Virus record (IMG/VR): IMGVR_UViG_3300032086_001678
Location: 1 to 20,226 of that record
Origin: a virus
Reading direction: 5' to 3' (one strand)
Length of the DNA stretch: 20,226 bases
Made by a program: the position numbers and the translations under genes. Position 1 is the first letter of the stretch. Every line of letters begins with the position of its first letter. Below the pieces are notes generated by a model that saw only the letters and a program-made list of their open reading frames with translations, made no database searches and was not told where the DNA came from. Shown here in pieces: positions 14,757 through 20,226 of this stretch.

Positions 14757-15404
14757 TTATTTAGATAGGCTGAAATTACCAGATACACTAATACGCTCTG
14801 CGTCAACCCAATACGGTGAAACATAATGTTTTAATTGTGCTGGAAATATAAACATTAAATTTTCATAAGGCTCAATGGGATAATCATTACCCATTAGACT
14901 AGTTATATTTTCACCATATGAAAAAGTAATTTTTCCTGCACTTTGATTATTACTGTCTGCTTGTGTTTTAAATATTTCTGGTGGTACCTTACAAAATATC
15001 ACAAAAGACAAAACACCACTATGTGCATGTGGTGGATTAAAATCGTGTTTTTGAGAAAAATTAATCCACAATTCATCTAATTTTAATGGAGTAATTTTAT
15101 CTGTCATTAACGAATTACCATATAACTTATCTATTCCATCACAAAATCTTTTTACATAGATTTTTAAATATGTTTCTGATCTTAATTTAAATGATTCTTT
15201 AAAACGATATGATCGTCCGTATTTCAAATTACCTGCTAATTGATAATTCCAATCGTCTTCTTCTTTTGTAAGTTTACGACCTTCTACAATTAATTGATTT
15301 GTAAAGTTGCTATCAACTTCTGTTTGAAAAATAGGAGGACTAAATGGATAAATTATATTATCGCCAGTTTCCGTACTTACTGTAGGGACATTTGTATAAA
15401 ACAT
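14757..15404 (-). CDS. 2OG-Fe(II) oxygenase-like protein, TIGR02466 type (HxH)
   Basis: A protein of 215 aa from the ATG at 15404; a TTG at 15410 would add two residues but has no better ribosome binding site. IIYPFSPPIFQTEV near residue 17 is the P-x-P-I/V-F/Y opening of this family. FNPPHAHSGVLSFVIF gives H126 and H128, and MFIFPAQLKHYVSPYWVDAE gives H193, with R204 in ERISVSGNF fitting the cosubstrate arginine. As in the protein at 10488-11114, HxH replaces HxD. It is the first gene of the enzyme island and is followed by the PKHD hydroxylase with an 8-nt gap. No ribosome binding site is apparent. Function as an oxygenase is likely but not certain, and its substrate is unknown. Confidence 0.75.
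   Translation of the reverse strand: MFYTNVPTVSTETGDNIIYPFSPPIFQTEVDSNFTNQLIVEGRKLTKEEDDWNYQLAGNLKYGRSYRFKESFKLRSETYLKIYVKRFCDGIDKLYGNSLMTDKITPLKLDELWINFSQKHDFNPPHAHSGVLSFVIFCKVPPEIFKTQADSNNQSAGKITFSYGENITSLMGNDYPIEPYENLMFIFPAQLKHYVSPYWVDAERISVSGNFSLSK
14758..14764 (-). promoter_or_regulatory. CTAAATA late-promoter-like element
   Basis: The minus strand reads ATCTAAATAAT, overlapping the stop codon of the preceding oxygenase. T4 late spacing puts +1 near 14752, four bases before the PKHD hydroxylase ATG at 14748. No ribosome binding site would be included. Function is inferred. Confidence 0.4.
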
Positions 15405-15423
15405 TAACAAAAAATATTTTAAA

Positions 15424-15888
15424 CTATTTTTTAGTTAAATGTTCTGCTAATTTTTCAAGTTCTTCTAAATCTGCCGAGAAACCCATATGTGGTATTCTAA
15501 TCTGTTCACCGTCTCTAGTATCTTGTCTAAACCCTTGAACTGCTTCACCTAATCTAAAATCTTTGGTTAACTCGTACCATTTAGAATCTTCATATTTCAT
15601 TTCTGGTATTTTTGATATATCAAACTTTACTGCTAATTCTTTAGCAAACATTCTACAAGGTACATTTGCTCGTTCTTCTAATAGTTTTATGATTTCTTTT
15701 ACGACTCTTTTATCGTGGTCTGTGATATTTCCATAGTCATAATTTTCTTCAACTATGGTTCCTTGATCTGTTATAATTTCGCCAGGCTTTAGTGTATTTA
15801 ATACTATATCACCTTTGTCTTCTGAGGCTAGATAATTAGGATTTCCAAACTCATCTACGCCATCATATTTTGCTTCTTTATCAGTCAT
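15424..15888 (-). CDS. Hypothetical protein upstream of oxygenase island
   Basis: A 154-aa acidic, soluble protein that I do not recognise. It has a disordered-looking N-terminus (DGVDEFGNPNYLASEDKGD) and a helical middle segment HDKRVVKEIIKLLEERANVP (about 58-77) with one cysteine (CRMFAKEL). Its end is FSADLEELEKLAEHLTKK. No signal peptide or membrane segment is visible. The start is well supported by AAAGGAG and an upstream CTAAATA element. It lies between the polyglycine adhesin and the first oxygenase, so it could be an adhesin chaperone or an island accessory factor; nothing in the sequence decides between these. Confidence 0.75.
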   Translation of the reverse strand: MTDKEAKYDGVDEFGNPNYLASEDKGDIVLNTLKPGEIITDQGTIVEENYDYGNITDHDKRVVKEIIKLLEERANVPCRMFAKELAVKFDISKIPEMKYEDSKWYELTKDFRLGEAVQGFRQDTRDGEQIRIPHMGFSADLEELEKLAEHLTKK

Positions 15889-15926
15889 TTCAACTCCTTT
15901 AATTAAATAAAATAATATTTTAGTAT

Positions 15927-15933
15927 TATTTAG
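15927..15933 (-). promoter_or_regulatory. CTAAATA late-promoter-like element
   Basis: The minus strand reads TACTAAATAAT, overlapping the stop codon of the polyglycine adhesin. Predicted +1 near 15921 gives a leader of about 33 nt that ends with AAAGGAG before the ATG at 15888. If active, it would be the main promoter entering the enzyme island. Confidence 0.45.
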
Positions 15934-17396
15934 TAATCAACAATTACAATACCTTTACCGCCTGCGCCGCCGCCGCCCATATTACCATCTTGGCCATTAC
16001 CAGAACCACCTCCGCCACCACGATTGGCAGTTCCTGCACTATTCCTATTTCCGCCACCACCAGATCCACCAGATCCACCTGGACCCATATTGTGATCGGT
16101 CACGGCTCCACCACCACCACCATATGTCACTGATGTTCCTGATATTGAATATGCTCTACCATTACCACCATTACCTGCGTTATGAGGTCCACCAGAGTTA
16201 CCAGCATTACCGGCACCACCGCCACCACCAGCGCCCCAATTAGGTGGGTTTCCAGCGTTCCCGCCAGGATTACCAAAACCAAAGTTTCCAGAATCGCCTG
16301 ATTGAGTAGGTTGAGTTGCACTACCACCAGTTGGTCCACCACAACCAGCACCACCACCTGATCCACCAGGTTGTCCAGCTTGGTTTCTAGGTCCTCCACC
16401 TCCACCGCCGCCTTTAGCAGTTAGTGTACTAAATACAGAATCTTGTCCAGATACTCCAGGTCCAGCATTCGCACCACCATCACCAACTGTGACTGGAATT
16501 GAACCACCAGGTGTGACTGTAAAACCTGGTTTATAAATTAATCCACCAGCACCTCCGCCACCTCCAGCAGATGTACCACCACCACCTCCTCCAGCAACTA
16601 GTAATACATCAACAGAAGTAATACCTGTTGGTACAGAAAAAGTACCTGATGATGTAAATGATTCAGTTCCTGATGGAACTTCTGTTATTGAAAAGGCTCT
16701 TCCTACACTATTAGTTCCGTCTGATGCAGTTACTGTAAAGTTAGTAGTAGTTGTTCCTGTAATATTTGTGTTTAAAGTACCTGTAATTTGTCCATTAGAA
16801 GAATTTAAAGATAAACCTCCAGGTAATGAACCTGAAGTTACTGAAAATGTTATTGATCCTGATTCAGGATCAGTTGCAGCTAATGTAATTGTACTAATTG
16901 TAGTTTGTTCTGAAAAGGAACCTAAACTTCCTGCACTTGTTGTCCAAGATGGTGTTTGGTTAACATTAATTTGATCTGTTATTGTTTCATTACCATCAGA
17001 ATTTGATACTTTAACATCATAAGGTTCACCGCTACCAGGTAAACTAGATTTTGCTATCACACCAGTAATTTGTGTTAAAGAGTCAATTGTCACTGAATCA
17101 AAGTTAACTGTGCTACCTGATTCATTAATTAAATTTGCTGTAGTACCTGATACATAACCAGATCCAGTAAGTGTAAATGTATGATTACCTGTTCCGTCTC
17201 CTTCAGCAACAGATGTTGGAGAAACACTTGTTATTTTAGCAGGACGTGATATTATATTTGTTCTTTGAATTTTTTTAAGTGCACCTGCACTTGTATCGTA
17301 AACTAAAAATGTATCATCATCTGCAACTTGAGCTGATAATTCTGTTTGAGCGTTTAAAATACTTTTATCTATATTTGATTGTCTAATTTTTGCCAT
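15930..17396 (-). CDS. Modular adhesin with Ig-like domains and polyglycine tip
   Basis: A 488-aa virion adhesin candidate. Residues 1-50 (MAKIRQSNIDKSILNAQTEL and following) form an attachment head of the type seen on small fibres of marine T4-like phages. About 51-150 is an IPT/Ig-like fold (KITSVSPTSVAEGDGTGNHT). About 148-240 is a cadherin-like putative Ig domain (FSVTSGSLPGGLSLNSSNGQ, ITGTLNT, FTVTASDGTNSVGRAFSI). From about 245, a strand-rich cap SGTFSVPTGITSVDVLLVAG leads into about 230 residues dominated by Gly runs. This recalls the glycine-rich domain family and the polyglycine-II sandwich of the S16-type gp38 receptor-binding adhesin. The Gly tract makes the DNA locally much richer in G+C. 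It probably binds the host surface and is a plausible target for hydroxylation or halogenation (W in WTTS and NWGAG). Confidence 0.82.
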   Translation of the reverse strand: MAKIRQSNIDKSILNAQTELSAQVADDDTFLVYDTSAGALKKIQRTNIISRPAKITSVSPTSVAEGDGTGNHTFTLTGSGYVSGTTANLINESGSTVNFDSVTIDSLTQITGVIAKSSLPGSGEPYDVKVSNSDGNETITDQINVNQTPSWTTSAGSLGSFSEQTTISTITLAATDPESGSITFSVTSGSLPGGLSLNSSNGQITGTLNTNITGTTTTNFTVTASDGTNSVGRAFSITEVPSGTESFTSSGTFSVPTGITSVDVLLVAGGGGGGTSAGGGGGAGGLIYKPGFTVTPGGSIPVTVGDGGANAGPGVSGQDSVFSTLTAKGGGGGGGPRNQAGQPGGSGGGAGCGGPTGGSATQPTQSGDSGNFGFGNPGGNAGNPPNWGAGGGGGAGNAGNSGGPHNAGNGGNGRAYSISGTSVTYGGGGGAVTDHNMGPGGSGGSGGGGNRNSAGTANRGGGGGSGNGQDGNMGGGGAGGKGIVIVDY

Positions 17397-17404
17397 ATCT
17401 TATT

Positions 17405-17647
17405 CTAAACTGGTAGCTCCCTTATTACAATTGAGTCAGATGCATCAGGTGCAGTACCAAATGTTAATGTTGTACTAGATATTGTATAATCAGTAGTGGG
17501 TTTCTGCATCAACCCGTTAATTGTGACCATAACTTTATTCACTGTCATACCTTGTGTTACTGTAAAGCCTGTTGTTGACCCGTCACCAGTTGCTGCTCTA
17601 ACATTTACCTCTGTTGGTCTATCTTTAGACTGAATGTATCTAACCAT
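17405..17647 (-). CDS. Small beta-rich virion structural protein
   Basis: An 80-aa protein. VNKVMVTINGLMQKPTTDYT followed by ISSTTLTFGTAPDASDSIVI (about 36-75) is a domain repeatedly seen in fibres and small structural proteins of marine T4-like phages (V-x-V-x-I-N-G-x-x-Q-x-P-x-x-D-Y-x-v-x-x-x-x-x-x-F-x-x-A-P). The head MVRYIQSKDRPTEVNV is polar. The start has AAAGAG upstream. The gene precedes the polyglycine adhesin by 8 bases and may encode an adaptor or fibre cap in the same structure. Exact location in the virion unknown. Confidence 0.72.
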   Translation of the reverse strand: MVRYIQSKDRPTEVNVRAATGDGSTTGFTVTQGMTVNKVMVTINGLMQKPTTDYTISSTTLTFGTAPDASDSIVIRELPV

Positions 17648-17662
17648 TTTTAACTCTTTTTA

Positions 17663-18031
17663 TTATACGTCTTCTAAAACGGATACAACAACATCAATTG
17701 AAGAACCTGCCGAAGCTTCAGCTCTTAATACATCTGCGTTTGATCCATCATTTTGAAGAATTAATTTGTTTCCTTGCATAACTTCAACTGTAGTATTTCC
17801 TGGTACTTTTAATCCATTACAAATATAAGTATCATTTGATCCATCTTCATTATCTAAAAATATTCCTACTGTTCTTTCAGCGGCATTTTTATTACAGATA
17901 GATATACCAATTACAATTGACTCTAATGCACTTGAACCCGCACCTGCAGGTACTGAGTATAATGCATCACCAGATGCACCAGTTCCTGTTCCTACATTGG
18001 GTTTAGCAAATCTTTTAAAATCGTTGGCCAT
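17663..18031 (-). CDS. Small conserved virion structural protein
   Basis: A 122-aa all-beta protein without signal or membrane segments. MANDFKRFAKPNVGTG, ALYSVPAGAGSSALESIVIG, the N-x-T/A-R/S-x-V-x-I-x-L-x-N strand and the terminal SSIDVVVSVLEDV follow a pattern I know from a small structural protein found in most marine T4-like phages. The start is supported by AAAGGA and by two tandem late promoters in the 136-base gap upstream. Expected to be a fibre or baseplate accessory subunit; not assigned to a T4 gene. Confidence 0.72.
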   Translation of the reverse strand: MANDFKRFAKPNVGTGTGASGDALYSVPAGAGSSALESIVIGISICNKNAAERTVGIFLDNEDGSNDTYICNGLKVPGNTTVEVMQGNKLILQNDGSNADVLRAEASAGSSIDVVVSVLEDV

Positions 18032-18056
18032 TTTATTTCCTTTATTCTCTTATAGT

Positions 18057-18064
18057 TATTTATA
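18057..18064 (-). promoter_or_regulatory. T4-type late promoter, proximal of a tandem pair
   Basis: A perfect TATAAATA within CTATATAAATA on the minus strand. Predicted +1 near 18051 gives a 20-nt leader with AAAGGA before the ATG at 18031. The 11-bp CTATATAAATA is repeated at 18129-18139. Confidence 0.82.
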
Positions 18065-18128
18065 TAGTTTTAAATGTGTTATTAACAAAATCATTGATAC
18101 TATACAAATAATTTTGCCCGTATTAACC

Positions 18129-18136
18129 TATTTATA
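18129..18136 (-). promoter_or_regulatory. T4-type late promoter, distal of a tandem pair
   Basis: A perfect TATAAATA, again within CTATATAAATA, 72 bp upstream of its twin. Predicted +1 near 18123 would give a leader of roughly 90 nt to the same gene at 18031. Nothing else coding was seen in the 136-base gap 18032-18167. Confidence 0.75.
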
Positions 18137-18167
18137 TAGATTAACACCCTTATAAACATTACAAAAA

Positions 18168-18692
18168 TTAACCTAGAGCTACTGCTTGAGCAATCGCAAA
18201 AGGTTTAGTTGCCACAGATACACTATTAACTTGTACATCTGTAGTAAAATTAGCTGTTCCAGAACCAGTGACATTTACCATACTACTTATAGAACCTGCT
18301 CCAGAACCAGTTATATTTACAACACCAGTTATAGACCCACTGTTTATTGATGCAGTACCATCAGTTAATGTTGTTGATGTAATACTTGTCAAACCTGTTA
18401 TTGTACTATTTAATGAAATTGTTAGAGTATCAGTCGCACTTACTGCTGCGCTAATATTACTGGCACCGACAACATTTAAAGTATCCCCACCAGAAATAGC
18501 TTGTGTTGTAGATGATGAGTCTCTTAAAGTAAAAGAACTTGTTGCACCAAAAGCCTCATTGATCGCTCCTATTAAAGTGCTTTTATGAGATGTACTTAGA
18601 CTTGTTAGATCACCTATGTCTGTCCCGACAGTATTAAATGTCGTTCTAAATGTTTCTAAAGTATCTGTTGATGCTACTGATCTAATTGCCAT
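18168..18692 (-). CDS. Small fibre protein with FAIAQAVALG C-terminus
   Basis: A 174-aa protein rich in Thr, Ser, Gly and Val. The first 50 residues (FRTTFNTVGTDIGDLTSLST, HKSTLIGAINEAFG) form a helical head common in small fibres of marine T4-like phages. The remainder is a beta shaft of short repeats (INSGSITGVVNITGSGAGSI, SSMVNVTGSGTANFTT). The terminal FAIAQAVALG is identical to the end of the 329-aa fibre at 7667-8656, although the DNA differs at synonymous positions. The ATG lies one base after the stop of the preceding gene (TAAGATG), implying coupling; ribosome binding site is weak. Likely a virion fibre. Confidence 0.74.
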   Translation of the reverse strand: MAIRSVASTDTLETFRTTFNTVGTDIGDLTSLSTSHKSTLIGAINEAFGATSSFTLRDSSSTTQAISGGDTLNVVGASNISAAVSATDTLTISLNSTITGLTSITSTTLTDGTASINSGSITGVVNITGSGAGSISSMVNVTGSGTANFTTDVQVNSVSVATKPFAIAQAVALG

Positions 18693-18693
18693 C

Positions 18694-18915
18694 TTACTTA
18701 CTTATTGCTCCTTTTAATAAATCTTTAATTTCTCTTAACTCAGATTTTAAATTATTTATTTCTTTTACAGCGTTTCTAATTTCATCACCTTGTTTCTCTC
18801 TCGCTCTCGCTCTTGCCATATATATACTATATTCTGTTGTATTTGTATTAACAATACCATTTGAATTAGTATCTCTAATTAAACTTTGATATCCTTCTAC
18901 TTTTAATCTTGCCAT
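18694..18915 (-). CDS. Small conserved coiled-coil phage protein
   Basis: A 73-aa protein. MARLKVEGYQSLIRDTNSNG, then IVNTNTTEYSIYMARARARE and a C-terminal helix NAVKEINNLKSELREIKDLL. The MARLKVEG-x-x-x-L-x-R-D-x-x-x-x-x-I-x-N-x-D/N-T-x-E-Y pattern followed by a coiled coil is found in a small protein next to structural genes in many T4-like marine phages; function unknown. Its ATG shares a base with the stop of the upstream structural gene (TAATG), so it is translationally coupled. Could be a fibre-associated trimeriser or chaperone; inference only. Confidence 0.75.
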   Translation of the reverse strand: MARLKVEGYQSLIRDTNSNGIVNTNTTEYSIYMARARAREKQGDEIRNAVKEINNLKSELREIKDLLKGAISK

Positions 18916-20226
18916 TATACTGCCAATGCAATTGCTCTCATATCTTTTATAATAGGTGGATATGATGATACTGAACCTGTTAATACTATTTTAATTTGAA
19001 AACTTGTAAAGTCTTGTATATCACTTGCTGAATATTTGTATTCTTTAAATGTTGTATCGTCTTCAGCAGGTGTGACTGTTGTGTCTTCACTACCATCACC
19101 ATTAAATGGTGTCCAATTTAAATCTTCTATGTTTCTTGCTTCATCAGGACCAGATGTTCTAAAGTAAACTTCAACACCTGAACTTGATCTTACATTTTGA
19201 GATAATCTAACATCTAACGCTGTGGAAGTATTTTCTAAATTAATTGATTTAGTTAAATAAACTGCTGATGATGATGTACCTGTGTTCGCTGTATCATCAA
19301 CAAAATCTGGTGTATTACTTACAGTAGGATTATTTAATCTATTTGAAATTACAAATGCGCTCATTCGTTGAGTATCTAACACTGGTGACAATTTAGTATT
19401 TGTAGTTGAGAACTCTAATATATTCCAAAATGATTTATTACCTGACATTTCATTTGTTTCATTTATCTCACTCATAACAGCATTTGGTCCTGTAAAGTAA
19501 ATATTATCGTTATTAACCACTGATAATTTGTTTGCACTTGATGTCAAAGTAAATTCTGATTCAGAACCGTGAATTGATTTACCTGTTGTAGGTCTAATAT
19601 AATGATTAATACTTGTTCCTGGTAATTGCATTGTTTGAACACCAGATAAGTTTAATACATCATATGTTCTATTTTGAGTTGCTACAACAGTGGTACCACC
19701 AACATCACCTGTTGATGTAGCATTACTTGAAGAACCTGAAGTGATAACATAACTGTCTAAAGTCACGTCTTTAATAGATGTGTATGTTCCATTTATATCT
19801 GTATGCGCAATACCATTATATGTTCCAGATGCAACACCTGATATTGTGACATTATTACTTGTACCATGCATTCCATGGTTAGGGTGGAAAACTGTAATCT
19901 CTTTAGAAGCATTTTTTGTTCTTAAAGGATTATTTTTTAATGTTCTACTACCTAAAGTATCATTTGTTAAAGTAATTGTACCTGTGACATTACTAAATTC
20001 TGCTCTCTTAATTTTAAATTTAATATCTTCATTTTGATCTGCTGTCCAAGTCACACCATTTTGTGATTTAAAGAATACACCTGCATATGGTTGTTGTGAG
20101 ATTGTTCTATCTGAATTTAAAGCAGTTTCACCTAATCTCGCAACATAAACGTTGTAATCTGTTGAGTTCAGTAATTCCTGGATCATTTGGGCCACGCTGT
20201 TGAACAGCGGCGCATTGGCGGGCCTG
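18915..20226 (-). CDS. Large virion structural protein, C-terminal part
   Basis: The frame is open from its stop at 18915 to the right edge, so the N-terminus is missing. An apparent GTG at 20195 would give 426 aa but has no ribosome binding site and is not convincing. From about residue 5 of that version it reads IQELLNSTDYNVYVARLGET, then PYAGVFFKSQNGVTWTADQN and EDIKFKIKRAEFSNVTGTIT, a block I associate with large baseplate or fibre-linked proteins of marine T4-like phages (a gp10-like role is possible). The C-terminal SFQIKIVLTGSVSSYPPIIK with DMRAIALAV is also typical of that group. The middle is Ser/Thr/Asn-rich beta sequence. The first ~12 codons visible at the edge are abruptly GC-rich and may not belong to this gene. 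Confidence 0.75.
   Translation of the reverse strand, partial: RPANAPLFNSVAQMIQELLNSTDYNVYVARLGETALNSDRTISQQPYAGVFFKSQNGVTWTADQNEDIKFKIKRAEFSNVTGTITLTNDTLGSRTLKNNPLRTKNASKEITVFHPNHGMHGTSNNVTISGVASGTYNGIAHTDINGTYTSIKDVTLDSYVITSGSSSNATSTGDVGGTTVVATQNRTYDVLNLSGVQTMQLPGTSINHYIRPTTGKSIHGSESEFTLTSSANKLSVVNNDNIYFTGPNAVMSEINETNEMSGNKSFWNILEFSTTNTKLSPVLDTQRMSAFVISNRLNNPTVSNTPDFVDDTANTGTSSSAVYLTKSINLENTSTALDVRLSQNVRSSSGVEVYFRTSGPDEARNIEDLNWTPFNGDGSEDTTVTPAEDDTTFKEYKYSASDIQDFTSFQIKIVLTGSVSSYPPIIKDMRAIALAV
20195..20209. repeat. Palindrome in GC-rich edge
   Basis: CGCTGTT, a single G, then AACAGCG: two perfectly complementary 7-base arms around one central base. It lies within the GC-rich last ~40 bases of the window, which contrast sharply with the AT-rich remainder. 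Confidence 0.7.

Noticed and set aside
15950-16620. Repeated CCACCACC-like sequence as a DNA repeat or CRISPR-like array
   Set aside because: It is the complement of Gly-rich codons in the adhesin, with no regular spacing.
18032-18167. tRNA or small RNA gene in the largest internal gap
   Set aside because: No cloverleaf, T-loop or strong hairpin could be found; the gap is explained by the tandem promoters.

Overview
The window is part of the late (virion assembly) region of a T4-like myovirus, with every recognisable gene on the minus strand, so it is read here from high to low coordinates. The T4 order 13-14-15-16-17-18 is preserved: neck proteins gp13 and gp14, tail sheath stabiliser gp15, terminase small subunit gp16, terminase large subunit gp17, and the first 25 codons of tail sheath gp18 at the left edge. 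The DNA is very AT-rich by eye, and the fibre and small structural proteins resemble those of marine T4-like phages of the cyanophage/pelagiphage type. The host is therefore probably an AT-rich marine bacterium (SAR11-like or picocyanobacterial). That is inference; no host gene or photosynthesis gene is present to decide it.

Layout from right to left. (1) 20226-17405: a partial large structural protein, a small conserved coiled-coil protein, a fibre-like protein and two small virion-type proteins. (2) 17396-15930: a modular adhesin with Ig-like domains and a long polyglycine-type tip, followed by a 154-aa protein of unknown function. (3) 15404-10488: an accessory island of four Fe(II)/2-oxoglutarate oxygenase-like proteins, a flavin-dependent tryptophan halogenase and a fifth oxygenase. 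(4) 10459-7667: a DUF6447-like small protein, a BppU-like structural protein, a coiled-coil fibre and a second fibre in the place T4 uses for fibritin. (5) 7624-5221: gp13, gp14, gp15. (6) 5197-3156: a second oxygenase plus halogenase pair, inserted between gp15 and gp16. (7) 3147-1: gp16, a ParB-like protein and a seventh oxygenase wedged between the two terminase subunits, then gp17 and the start of gp18.

The notable system is the set of seven 2OG oxygenase-like proteins and two tryptophan halogenases within 13.5 kb of morphogenesis genes. In both islands an oxygenase gene runs into a halogenase gene through the same 4-nt ATGA overlap. Perfect T4-type late promoters (TATAAATA) and a related CTAAATA class sit at gene starts throughout, including in front of the oxygenases. 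The enzymes are therefore probably made late, with the virion proteins, which makes oxidative or halogenating tailoring of virion proteins (or of a host metabolite at lysis) the leading hypothesis. Two promoters are placed so that transcription would begin exactly at the ATG, predicting leaderless mRNAs.

No tRNA, CRISPR array, insertion sequence or convincing intrinsic terminator was seen. No gene-free stretch exceeds about 140 bases. The last ~40 bases are abruptly GC-rich and contain a palindrome, so they may be an assembly or amplification artefact.
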